Part shown: positions 52,990 to 63,217 of the stretch, in pieces | How the letters are laid out: the number at the start of each line of letters is the position of its first letter | Position numbering within the stretch: position 1 is the stretch's first letter | Assembly: GCF_016863435.1 (NCBI RefSeq) | Contig: NZ_BOOW01000002.1 | Coordinates: 62,001-126,000, forward strand | DNA from: Sinosporangium siamense | GTDB taxonomy: Bacteria; Actinomycetota; Actinomycetes; Streptosporangiales; Streptosporangiaceae | DNA: 64,000 bases | Direction: 5' to 3' | Position numbers and translations under genes: made by a program | The notes under the pieces: model-generated | Seen by the model: the letters and a program-made list of their open reading frames with translations, nothing else | Databases searched by the model: none | Told to the model about the DNA's origin: nothing

Positions 52990-54239
52990 CAGATGCCTCC
53001 CACAAAACGTCCCGGCGACAACGAACGATCCGGGTCGAACCTCTCCTTGACCCGCTTCATCAAAGGAAGCGCACCGATGTGCCCGAAGCGGTCGACCCGC
53101 CGCGCGATCTCCTCGGGCGCCGTCACGACCACGACGCGGCCCCCGGGTTCGACCATGTCGCGGAGCGCCGTGACGAAGGCGGCACCCGCCGCGTCGCCTG
53201 CCGCCGGGCCGTCGTCGGTGCGCAGGGCGATGCGCAGGACCGACACGGGGGCGGCCCACCCCCGCACCGCCGCCTCGACCCCGGTGACGCGCACGGTGCC
53301 CGCGACGGCCAGCATCGCGTCATAGAGGTCGTCCTGCCGCACCCGCGCCTCAAGCACGAACGTCTCCCCTGGCAGCCGCGCCCACTCGCCCGGAGGCTCA
53401 CCGCCGACGCTCGCCCGCGTCCCAAGCAGCTCGCGTACGGCGGAAGCCCGGCTCTGGGCGCCCACCCCCTCGACCAGGCAGGTGAGCGTGTACGGCTCGC
53501 GCGGGTCCGGCCAGTCGATCTCCACCGCGGAGACCTCCTCCTGGGCCGCGGTGACCCGGCGGAGCAGCGGCCCGAGGTCCTCGGACACCGGGTGGGCCGA
53601 GGTGACGCAGGCCCGCTCGGCGGCCATGGGATGCAGCCGGAAGGCCGCCTCGGCGATCACCCCGAGCGTGCCGTAGGAGCCGGTGAACAGCTTGCCCAGG
53701 TCGTAGCCCGCGACGTTCTTGACCACCTTGCCGCCCGAGGTGGCGACGGTGCCGTCGGCGAGCACGACCGTGATGCCGATGAGCAGGTCGCGGGCTGTGC
53801 CGTAGCGCAGCGCGCGGGGGCCGGCGGTCGCGGTGGCGAGGGTGCCGCCGACGGTCGCGCCGTCAAGCGGACGGTCGAGGGCGAGCTCCTGGCCGTGGAC
53901 GGCGAGCGCCGCGGCGAGCCCGTCCAGGGTGACGCCGGCCTGCACCCGCACGACGAGGTCGCCGGCCTCGTGTTCGAGCACGCGGTCCATGGCGCGGGTG
54001 TCGACGACCAGATCGCATCGCTCGGGCGGACGGCCCCACGCCGCTTTGGTGCGCCCGCCCGAGGGCACGACGGCGAGGCCCAGCGAGGAGGCGGCCCGCA
54101 TGATCTCGGCGACCTCGCCGACGCCGCCCGGCGCGGCGACCCACGAGGGGAGCACTCCGGCGACGGCGTCCTCGGGGACGGCCTCTCTGACGGGCACTCC
54201 GGTCGCCTTGAGGGTGTCGAGGGGGGATCGGCCGGTCAT
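52989..54239 (-). CDS. glcE: Glycolate oxidase FAD-binding subunit GlcE
   Basis: 416 residues from ATG 54239, sharing one base with the glcD stop. An FAD_binding_4 domain is present: GLAVVPSGGRTKAAWG, DGATVGGTLATATAGPRALRYG and GKVVKNVAGYDLGKLFTGSYGTLG. GlcE is the second flavin subunit of the GlcDEF glycolate dehydrogenase. Confidence 0.94.
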   Translation of the reverse strand: MTGRSPLDTLKATGVPVREAVPEDAVAGVLPSWVAAPGGVGEVAEIMRAASSLGLAVVPSGGRTKAAWGRPPERCDLVVDTRAMDRVLEHEAGDLVVRVQAGVTLDGLAAALAVHGQELALDRPLDGATVGGTLATATAGPRALRYGTARDLLIGITVVLADGTVATSGGKVVKNVAGYDLGKLFTGSYGTLGVIAEAAFRLHPMAAERACVTSAHPVSEDLGPLLRRVTAAQEEVSAVEIDWPDPREPYTLTCLVEGVGAQSRASAVRELLGTRASVGGEPPGEWARLPGETFVLEARVRQDDLYDAMLAVAGTVRVTGVEAAVRGWAAPVSVLRIALRTDDGPAAGDAAGAAFVTALRDMVEPGGRVVVVTAPEEIARRVDRFGHIGALPLMKRVKERFDPDRSLSPGRFVGGI

Positions 54240-55696
54240 CAGAACTGCTCCGCCTTCCCCGACTCCACGAGGGGGTGTACACCTTTCCGCACACCGGGCA
54301 CCTCGCCGCACAGGCGCGGTGTCGGGAACACCTTGCCGGGGTTGGAGAGCCCTTTCGGGTCGAACGCGCATCTGACCAGCTGCATGGTGTCGAGGTCATC
54401 CTCTGTAAACATCTTCGGCATATATCTGGCCTTGTCGACGCCGACGCCGTGCTCCCCGGTGATGGAGCCGCCGTGCTCGATGCACAGGTCGAGAATCATG
54501 CCCGACACGTGCTCGGCGCGCTCGCCCGCGCCCGGCTCGGCGTCGTCGAACAGCACCAGCGGATGCAGGTTGCCGTCGCCCGCGTGGAACACGTTGGCCA
54601 CCCGGATGCCGTGCTCGGCGGACAACTCGGCGATGCGGGCGAGCACGCCGGGCAGCGCCGTGCGCGGCACGACCCCGTCCTGCACGATGTAGGCGGGGCT
54701 GATGCGCCCCACCGCGGCGAAGGCCGACTTGCGCCCCTTCCAGATCGCGGCCCGCTCGGCCGGGTCGTCCGCGACGCGGATCTCGAAGGCGCCCTCCTCC
54801 CGGCAGATGCGCTCGACCTGCTCGAAGTGACCGGCGACCTCGGCCGCTGGGCCGTCCAGCTCCACGATGAGCACCGCCCCTGCTCCCTCGGGGTAGCGGC
54901 ACGCGACCGCCGCCTCGGCGGCCTCGATCGCCAGGGCGTCCATCATCTCGATGGCGGCGGGCACGATGCCCGACCCGATGATCGCCGACACCGCCTTGCC
55001 TCCCGCGGCCACTCCGGGGAACGCGGCCAGCACCGTGGTCACCACCTCGGGCGCACGCGTCAGCCGTACTGTGATCTTGGTGGCGACGCCGAGCGTGCCC
55101 TCCGAGCCGATGAACGCCCCGAGCAGGTCGTAACCGGGATCCAGCGCGTCGAGCTGCATGATGTCCCCGTCGGGGCTGACGATCTCCAGAGCGAGGATGT
55201 GGTTGACGGTGAAGCCGTATTTGAGGCAGTGGGCGCCCCCGGAGTTCTCCGCCACGTTGCCGCCGATCGAGCAGACCTGCTGGCTGGAGGGGTCGGGGGC
55301 GTAGTAGTAGCCGTCCGCGCGGACGGCCTCGGTGACGGCGAGGTTGGTGACGCCCGGCTCCACGACCGCCCGCCGGTTGGGCAGGTCGATCGACAGGATG
55401 CGCCGCATGCGCGACATCACGATCAGCACTCCGTCGGTGCGGGGCAGCGCCCCGCCGGACAAGCCGGTGCCCGCGCCGCGCGCCACGAACGGCACACCGG
55501 CCTCGGCGCAGGCCCGCACGACGGCCGACACCTGCTCGGCCGTCTCGGGCAGCACGACGAGGCCCGGCGTCGCGCGGTGGTAGGTGAGGCCGTCGCACTC
55601 GTATGTGCGCAGCCGCACCGGATCGGTGATCACCCACTGGTCACCCAGGGGGCCGCGCAGGCGGTCGGCCAGGAGGGTGAGCGTGTCGCCGGGCAT
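54239..55696 (-). CDS. glcD: Glycolate oxidase catalytic subunit GlcD
   Basis: 485 residues from ATG 55696; the ATG at 55705 lies directly on GAAGAG, so the later start fits the ribosome site better. FAD_binding_4 (VPFVARGAGTGLSGGALP, GNVAENSGGAHCLKYG) and a C-terminal FAD-oxidase domain with HAGDGNLHP and TGEHGVGVDK. It oxidises glycolate to glyoxylate; D-lactate is a possible alternative. Starts ~28 bp after aceB. Confidence 0.95.
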   Translation of the reverse strand: MPGDTLTLLADRLRGPLGDQWVITDPVRLRTYECDGLTYHRATPGLVVLPETAEQVSAVVRACAEAGVPFVARGAGTGLSGGALPRTDGVLIVMSRMRRILSIDLPNRRAVVEPGVTNLAVTEAVRADGYYYAPDPSSQQVCSIGGNVAENSGGAHCLKYGFTVNHILALEIVSPDGDIMQLDALDPGYDLLGAFIGSEGTLGVATKITVRLTRAPEVVTTVLAAFPGVAAGGKAVSAIIGSGIVPAAIEMMDALAIEAAEAAVACRYPEGAGAVLIVELDGPAAEVAGHFEQVERICREEGAFEIRVADDPAERAAIWKGRKSAFAAVGRISPAYIVQDGVVPRTALPGVLARIAELSAEHGIRVANVFHAGDGNLHPLVLFDDAEPGAGERAEHVSGMILDLCIEHGGSITGEHGVGVDKARYMPKMFTEDDLDTMQLVRCAFDPKGLSNPGKVFPTPRLCGEVPGVRKGVHPLVESGKAEQF

Positions 55697-55724
55697 CGTC
55701 GTCATCTCTTCAGAATCGCACCCG

Positions 55725-57314
<1,590 letters not shown>

Positions 57315-57322
57315 GCGCATCC

Positions 57323-57339
57323 TTTCCATATGGTGGAAA
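57323..57339. promoter_or_regulatory. Candidate IclR operator over the aceB ribosome site
   Basis: Inverted repeat TTTCCA-TATGG-TGGAAA, nine bases from the aceB start and including its Shine-Dalgarno. The TTCCA/TGGAA half sites are like those of IclR-family regulators of glyoxylate genes. A related TTCTAAATTGTGGAA follows. Confidence 0.55.
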
Positions 57340-57586
57340 AACTCTTCTAAATTGTGGAACTGACGCTACTCGACGCCCTGAAGTGCGGCCAACCCGGGGG
57401 TCGTTCTCAGGGTTGACTCCCGGGGGGTCACGGGGGCGTCCCCGATAGGCATGCGCCTGAAGCTCTGTCACTGTGAGTAACGTGAGTGCTGACGGGGACC
57501 ATCCGTCAGGCCAAGACGGGGCGGGCCAGGCAAAGATGCGGCAAAGTGCGGACTGCCTGGCCCCTTATTGAGTGGAGATGGGTTTG

Positions 57587-58279
57587 ATGAAGCGGATGGC
57601 GCTGGCGGGCCTGGCGGTCGGCGCGGGGCTCTTGCTCACGGCGTGTGAGTTCGACGTGAACCTCGGCGCCTCGGAGCAGGAGGCCAAGACCTACGACCTC
57701 TCCGCGGATGTGACCCACCTCGTCGTCGAGGCCAAGGTCGGAGACGTCGTCGTCAACGAGTCCGACCGCAAGGGCGTACGCGTCACCGAGACCCTCCAGT
57801 GGCGCAGCAGCAAACCAGTGACCGAGCGCCCGGTGGACGACAAGAAGCTCACCCTGCGTTACACATGTGAGCGGGCGATCGTGTCCGACTGCGGCGTGCA
57901 CTACAAGGTCGAGGTGCCCCGCGGGCTCAACATCCGCGTCGACAACGGTGTCGGTACGGTGACCCTGCGCAACCTCTCCGGGGAATTCACCGTCGTCTCC
58001 GGCACCGGCGACATCGAGGGCGCAGGAATCACCAGCAAGAGGGCCGACGCCGAGTCCGGCACCGGCCGCGTCGATCTCGCCTTCGCCGGCGCCCCCGACG
58101 AGGTCACGATCAAAACGGGCGTCGGCGACGCCAGCCTGCGTGTTCCCGACTCTGGCTACAACGTCGAGGGCGACAGCGGGCTCGGCGAGGTGACCGTCCA
58201 GATCAAGGACGACCCCGCCTCACCCCGCAGGCTTGAGGTGACGGCGGGCACCGGGGAGGTCGAGGTGCTCAAGTCCTAG
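57587..58279 (+). CDS. Lipoprotein with DUF4097-like beta-repeat domain
   Basis: 230 residues from ATG 57587 (57578 is an alternative). Signal ends in LLTAC. The rest is a repetitive beta structure with many G-D and V-x-V-x alternations (SGTGDIEGAGI, ESGTGRVDLAF, KTGVGDASLRV, DSGLGEVTV, TAGTGEVEVL), the ladder pattern of DUF4097/adhesin-like proteins. Surface-exposed; function unknown. Confidence 0.85.
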   Translation: MKRMALAGLAVGAGLLLTACEFDVNLGASEQEAKTYDLSADVTHLVVEAKVGDVVVNESDRKGVRVTETLQWRSSKPVTERPVDDKKLTLRYTCERAIVSDCGVHYKVEVPRGLNIRVDNGVGTVTLRNLSGEFTVVSGTGDIEGAGITSKRADAESGTGRVDLAFAGAPDEVTIKTGVGDASLRVPDSGYNVEGDSGLGEVTVQIKDDPASPRRLEVTAGTGEVEVLKS

Positions 58280-58390
58280 GACAACGCTCATGGGACGCTG
58301 GGGATAACCAGGTGTCACCGGGCCGAGTGTCGTGTCACCATCGGGGAAGACACTCAGGTGTTCAGACGTTGTCACACAGAGATGACAGGT

Positions 58391-59845
58391 ATGCATAACG
58401 ACTCTCGTACTCGATTCACCCGTGACTCGGCGCGGCAGTGGGATGATCAAGACTTGGACGCGGCGCCCATGACAGGCGACCTCGACCTCGAAGACCGTCA
58501 TGCGCTGCGGCGTGTGGCAGGGCTGTCCACAGAGCTCCAAGACGTCACCGAGGTCGAGTACCGCCGGCTCAGGCTGGAGCGGGTCGTCCTAGTGGGTGTC
58601 TGGACCACGGGCACGGTGCTCGACGCCGAGATCTCCCTCATGGAGCTCAAGGCGCTGGCCGAGACGGCGGGCTCCGAGGTGCTCGAAGGGCTGATTCAGC
58701 GGCGCCAGCGGCCCGACCCGGCGACCTACATCGGCTCGGGCAAGGCGCAGGAGCTGCGCGACATCGTGGAGGCCGAGGGCGCCGACACCGTGATCTGCGA
58801 CGGCGAGCTGGCCCCCGGTCAGCTCCGGCAGCTCGAAGAGGTCGTCAAGGTCAAGGTGATCGACCGGACCGCCCTGATCCTCGACATCTTCGCCCAGCAC
58901 GCCAAGAGCCGCGAGGGCAAGGCCCAGGTGGAGCTCGCCCAGCTCAGCTACCTCCTGCCGAGGCTGCGAGGCTGGGGTGGCAACCTCTCGCGCCAGGTCG
59001 GCGGCCGCGCCGCCGGCGGCGTGGGCATCGGTGGCCGAGGCCCCGGTGAGACCAAGATCGAGCTCGACCGGCGCCGCATCCGCGAGCGCATGGCCAAACT
59101 CCGCCGCCAGCTTTCCGGCATGTCCACCTCGCGGGACACCAAGCGGTCCAAGCGCCGCTCCCACGGCGTGCCGTCGGTGACCATCGCGGGTTACACCAAC
59201 GCCGGCAAGTCCTCGCTGCTCAACCGCCTCACCGGGGCGGGTGTGCTGGTGGAGGACTCGCTGTTCGCCACGCTCGACCCCACGGTCCGCAGGGCACGCA
59301 CGCCCGAAGGCAGGATGTTCACGATCGCCGACACCGTCGGGTTCGTGCGCCACCTGCCCCACCAGCTGGTGGAGGCCTTCCGCTCCACGCTGGAGGAGGT
59401 CGCCGACAGCGATCTCATTCTCCACGTGGTCGACGGCTCCCACCCCGACCCCGAGTCCCAGCTCGCCGCCGTGCGCGAGGTGCTGGCCGACATCGACGCC
59501 ACCGGCGTGCCCGAGATCGTCGTCATCAACAAGGCCGACGCCGCCGACCCGGTGACGCTGGCCCAGTTGACGGCCCGCGAGCGGCACAGCGTCGTGGTCT
59601 CGGCGCGCACCGGGGCCGGTGTGGCCGAGCTGATGGCGATCATCGAGCGTGAGCTGCCCGTGCTTGATCACGAGGTGCGGATGCTCGTGCCGTACGGCAG
59701 GGGCGATCTCATCTCACGCGCTCACGAGGAGGGCGAGGTGCTTTCGGTGGAGCACACCGAGGACGGCACCATCCTGCACGCCCGCGTGCTCGCCGACCTC
59801 AACCATGAGCTGGAGCGTGTCAGCAAGCCGGTGGAGACGGTCTGA
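58391..59845 (+). CDS. hflX: HflX ribosome-associated GTPase
   Basis: 484 residues from ATG 58391 (starts at 58382 and 58358 possible). N-terminal HflX domain with LAETAGSEVLEGLIQRRQ and TYIGSGKAQELR, the GGRGPGETKIELDRRRIRER linker helix, then the G domain: G1 GYTNAGKSS, G3 DTVGF, G4 NKAD. HflX splits or rescues stalled ribosomes. Followed by its own terminator. Confidence 0.96.
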   Translation: MHNDSRTRFTRDSARQWDDQDLDAAPMTGDLDLEDRHALRRVAGLSTELQDVTEVEYRRLRLERVVLVGVWTTGTVLDAEISLMELKALAETAGSEVLEGLIQRRQRPDPATYIGSGKAQELRDIVEAEGADTVICDGELAPGQLRQLEEVVKVKVIDRTALILDIFAQHAKSREGKAQVELAQLSYLLPRLRGWGGNLSRQVGGRAAGGVGIGGRGPGETKIELDRRRIRERMAKLRRQLSGMSTSRDTKRSKRRSHGVPSVTIAGYTNAGKSSLLNRLTGAGVLVEDSLFATLDPTVRRARTPEGRMFTIADTVGFVRHLPHQLVEAFRSTLEEVADSDLILHVVDGSHPDPESQLAAVREVLADIDATGVPEIVVINKADAADPVTLAQLTARERHSVVVSARTGAGVAELMAIIERELPVLDHEVRMLVPYGRGDLISRAHEEGEVLSVEHTEDGTILHARVLADLNHELERVSKPVETV

Positions 59846-60585
59846 CACGGCCCTCAAATCCCGCCTGACCTGGGCTTAGACCTCGGCGCCGGAACCCCTT
59901 CGAGGGTCCGGCGCCGAGGTGCTTCCGGCCATGGCATGAATTGATGGTAAATAGCTGAAAAATTGTGTATTTCATACTGGTTAATAGGTAACTTTGGTTG
60001 CTTTTTCGCGTGGCAGCATTGATCCGCGGGGTGGTGAGTGCCGGTCGGCGCAGGTTGGAACTGGAACGTGTTCCCGCTTCTGCTCTCCGGGGCATATGAT
60101 CGTTGTTGCTTGACGCACTCCTGGTCGGCCGGGCTTTCGGTGCCGACGTCGTCCCCGCTGGGAGGGTGGCGCCGACCTGTTGGGACCGCTGCTGGGAACC
60201 CGTTCCAGTGCGCTCCGGGCGGGCCGAAAGGGCTCTCAGTGAGCGATAGAAATGGGGCAAAAGCGACAGTGGTAGTGCGGCGTGGGGATTGCTAGGATAA
60301 GCCAATCTTAACCAGACAATCCGTCGTGGGTTTTAGCATGGTGACTGCTGTGAGTGGTGTTGTGAGCAGGGGCCGAAGCGGGAGTTGTGACCAAGCTCCG
60401 AGATGCCGGGGGCGAGGTTCGTTCTCCGATCCGCGGACGGCTGAGGTTGGCCGGCGTTCTTCCCAATAACCCTGTACGGCGGGCCGACCTGTGAAATAAC
60501 GTAACTGAACTGAAATCGCCGGGACATGATCTGGGCGATACGGTCACCGCACAACCTAATGGCGGATTAGAGCAGGAGACCCCCC
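59846..60585. other. Intergenic region with terminator and AT-rich islands
   Basis: About 740 bases. After the hflX terminator, 59935-60010 is strikingly AT-rich for this genome, and a second AT-rich patch lies at 60290-60345. No gene recognised. The last 100 bases should contain the promoter of the 28-codon ORF. Confidence 0.5.
59880..59920 (+). terminator. hflX terminator
   Basis: 14-bp GC-rich stem ACCTCGGCGCCGGA/TCCGGCGCCGAGGT with a small inner hairpin, 35 bases after the hflX stop. Confidence 0.9.
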
Positions 60586-60672
60586 ATGTCATCCGGACTC
60601 GGAGCGGATCAGGCGGGCGCCGTGCCCGGCATGGGCTGGGAGCTGCCTTTTGTGTGGGTGGTGATGCGATGA
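60586..60672 (+). CDS. 28-residue peptide ORF translationally coupled to the HutI-like gene
   Basis: ATG at 60586 with AGGAG seven bases upstream, the best ribosome site in this region. The peptide begins MSSGLGADQAGAVPGMG and ends WELPFVWVVMR, with two Trp and a hydrophobic C-terminal third. Its stop overlaps the start of the next gene as ATGA (60669-60672). About three quarters of third codon positions are G or C. It may be a leader peptide controlling the downstream gene or a precursor peptide processed by it; both are inference. Confidence 0.6.
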   Translation: MSSGLGADQAGAVPGMGWELPFVWVVMR

Positions 60673-61877
60673 CCGTTCGCCTTCTCACCAACATCGGCCG
60701 CTTGTGGACAGGCAATGACGTCTGTAGCAACGCGGCTATTTTGGTGCACAATGATCGCATCGCCTGGGTCGGCCGAGCGGCTGAGCTGCCCCAGGGCGTT
60801 CCCGGCGTCGTCGACGACATCGTCGACGTCGACCACGTCGAAAACCTCGGTGGCGCACTCGTCACCCCCGGACTCATCGACGCCCACACCCATCCCGTCT
60901 ACGCGGGCAACCGCTACGCCGAGATGGCGATGCGGTCAGGCGGCTGCACCCCGTCCGCCATCACCGCCGCCGGAGGCGGCATCGGATCCACCGTGACCGT
61001 CACCAGAGGCACCGACCCCTGGACCCTCTGCAACGGCGTGCGCGAACGCCTCCGCAGCTGGCTCCTCAGCGGCACCACGACCGTCGAGGCCAAAACCGGC
61101 TACCACCTCACCCGCGACGGCGAACTCGCCGACGTGCGCCTTCTCCGCGAGCTGGAGAAGGAGCCCATGATGCCGCGCGTGCACGTCACGTTCCTCGCCG
61201 CGCACGTCGTGCCACCCGAATACTTCGGACGCCAACGCGAATACATCGAGGCCGTCGGAGCCTGGTGCGCCGACGCCGCGGCCGCCGGCGCCGACAGCGT
61301 GGACGTCTACTGCGACGAAGGCCACTTCACCACCGAGGAAGCCCGCTGGGTCCTCGCCTCCGGCCGCAACGTCGGCCTCCTGCCACGCATCCACGCCGGC
61401 GCCTACAGCCGCCGGGGAGCCGTGCAACTCGCCGCCGAACTCGGCTGCGCCTCAGCCGACCTCCTCCACTACACCTCCGACGAAGACCTGGCGGTCATGG
61501 CGAGATACGGCGTGCCCGCCGTCGTCTGCCCCGCCACCGCCATGCAACGCGGCAACCTCCCTCCGGTCCGCCGCATGATCGCCCAAGGCATCGCCGTGGC
61601 ACTCGGCAGCGACCACAACCCCGGACACTGCGGCATCACCTCGATGGCCCTGGTCATCAGCCTCGCGGTCTCCGCCTTCGGCATCAGCGTCGGCGACGCG
61701 CTCCGCGCGGCCACCCTCGGCGGGGCCACCGTGCTTGGCGCTCCCGACCGGGGCGTCCTTGCTCCAGGGCGGCTGGCGGACATCGTGCAGTGGGACGCCG
61801 ACCACGAGGGTGCGTTCGCTTGGGCGTTCGGCCTCAAGCCCCGTCGCGTCTGGCGGGGTGGGGTGCCGGTGCAGTGA
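60669..61877 (+). CDS. HutI-like amidohydrolase (imidazolonepropionase-related)
   Basis: 402 residues from ATG 60669, chosen because of the ATGA overlap with the 28-codon ORF. Amidohydrolase metal-binding motif GLIDAHTHPVYAGNRY, then HVTFLAAHVVPPEY, DVYCDEGHFTTEEARW, PRIHAGAY and ALGSDHNPG. It matches the imidazolonepropionase fold, which opens the imidazolone ring in histidine breakdown. No hutU, hutH or other hut gene is nearby, so its substrate may be different. Confidence 0.88.
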   Translation: MTVRLLTNIGRLWTGNDVCSNAAILVHNDRIAWVGRAAELPQGVPGVVDDIVDVDHVENLGGALVTPGLIDAHTHPVYAGNRYAEMAMRSGGCTPSAITAAGGGIGSTVTVTRGTDPWTLCNGVRERLRSWLLSGTTTVEAKTGYHLTRDGELADVRLLRELEKEPMMPRVHVTFLAAHVVPPEYFGRQREYIEAVGAWCADAAAAGADSVDVYCDEGHFTTEEARWVLASGRNVGLLPRIHAGAYSRRGAVQLAAELGCASADLLHYTSDEDLAVMARYGVPAVVCPATAMQRGNLPPVRRMIAQGIAVALGSDHNPGHCGITSMALVISLAVSAFGISVGDALRAATLGGATVLGAPDRGVLAPGRLADIVQWDADHEGAFAWAFGLKPRRVWRGGVPVQ

Positions 61878-61906
61878 CCTTTTGCTTGGATCGTGTTGTG
61901 ATGCGG

Positions 61907-62054
61907 GTACGGTGACCGGGGTCAAGCGCAGGGCCTCGTGCCTGTGACGCTTGTACGGTGACCGGGTGTGGCGGGGGCCTTCTCGTGACGCTTGTACGGT
62001 GACGCTGTTCAGGTGCCGGCCGCTTGGTCTGTACGGTGACGCCTGTACGGTGAC
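61907..62054. repeat. Five copies of GTACGGTGAC between the amidohydrolase and degV-like genes
   Basis: GTACGGTGAC starts at 61907, 61953, 61994, 62031 and 62045; four are preceded by TT or CT, and three continue CGGG. Distances vary (46, 41, 37, 14 bp). All in the same orientation. Confidence 0.85.
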
Positions 62055-62145
62055 CGGGCGTCACGGGGGGCGAAGCCGCGACTTGAGCGACGACCTGGTC
62101 GCCAGGTGCTTCGGAGAACCTGCGTTCGATGGGTAACCTCTGCCT

Positions 62146-63021
62146 ATGGCGTCATCGGTGGTAGTGGTCACAGACTCAACCGCTTACCTCCCACCCGATA
62201 CGACCTCGCGATTAGACGTCACCGTGGTGCCCCTTCAGGTGATCGTCAACGGTCAGGCGTTTGACGACACAGATGCGTGTCCCGAAACCACCTCAACCTC
62301 GGCACCGGTTCCCGGCTCGGGCGATTCGCCCACCACGTCCCGCCCCTCCCCGGCCACCTTCGGCGCCGCCTATGAGACGGCCAAGGCCGCCGGGGCCGAA
62401 GCCGTGGTCTCCATCCACCTGTCCGAACACTTGTCGGGCACCCTGGAATCCGCCCGCAACGCAGCCGCCGGCGCATCCCTGCCGGTCGAGGTCGTCGACA
62501 GCGGATCGGTCGGCATGGGGCTGGGCTTCGCCGTACTCGCCGCCGCCTCGACCGCGGCCCGCGGTGGCACAGCGGGCGACGTCGCCGAGACGGCCCGCCG
62601 CTGCGCGGCGGCCTGCCGGAGCTTCTTCTACGTCGACACGTTGGAGTATCTCCGCCGAGGCGGACGCATCGGCGCCGCCGCCTCCCTCCTGGGGACCGCG
62701 CTGCTGATCAAACCACTGCTGCACATCGCAGACGGAGTGATCGCCCCGTTGGAGAAGGTGCGCACCGCCTCGCGGGCCATCGCCCGGCTGCAGGACCTCG
62801 CCGTCGAGGCCGCAGCCCAGGTCCGTCCTTCCGGCGAAGGGCGCGTGGCGATAGCCGTACAGCACCTCGGCGCCCAAACCCGCGCCGACACCCTCGCCGC
62901 CGACCTGACACGCCGGGTCCCCGGTCCCGTCGACATCACCGTCACCGAGGTGGGCGCCGTCATCGGCGCCCACGCGGGGCCCGGAATGCTGGGGGTCACC
63001 GTCGCGCCAGTCATGTGGTGA
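62146..63021 (+). CDS. DegV family fatty-acid-binding protein
   Basis: 291 residues. VVVVTDSTAYLPPD at the N terminus, a loop around residues 45-66 rich in Thr/Ser/Pro, then SIHLSEHLSGTLESARNAA, VVDSGSVGMGLGFAVLAAA and YLRRGGRIGAAASLLGTALLIKPLL. DegV (FakB-like) proteins bind fatty acids for phosphorylation by a FakA kinase or other use. Single gene; no fakA nearby. Confidence 0.92.
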   Translation: MASSVVVVTDSTAYLPPDTTSRLDVTVVPLQVIVNGQAFDDTDACPETTSTSAPVPGSGDSPTTSRPSPATFGAAYETAKAAGAEAVVSIHLSEHLSGTLESARNAAAGASLPVEVVDSGSVGMGLGFAVLAAASTAARGGTAGDVAETARRCAAACRSFFYVDTLEYLRRGGRIGAAASLLGTALLIKPLLHIADGVIAPLEKVRTASRAIARLQDLAVEAAAQVRPSGEGRVAIAVQHLGAQTRADTLAADLTRRVPGPVDITVTEVGAVIGAHAGPGMLGVTVAPVMW

Positions 63022-63217
63022 GGTGACCTGTCGGTGCGGTGGGCGGCCTTGGGAATGCTTGAGAGGCGACTGTTCGGCTGCTGTGGCGTGCTGCGCCATG
63101 GCCTGGGGCCGAGCGTTCCCTGGGTTAGGTGCGGCAAGCCCGCCTGAGCCAGGGAGCGTGCTTGGGAAACGCTGTAGAGGCGTCGCCCCTAGACAAAACG
63201 GACTCCTCGCCACCCCC

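Noticed and set aside
60308-60889. Minus-strand gene opposite the peptide and amidohydrolase start
   Set aside because: Ser/Thr/Pro-rich shadow frame; plus strand has the ribosome site and family motifs.
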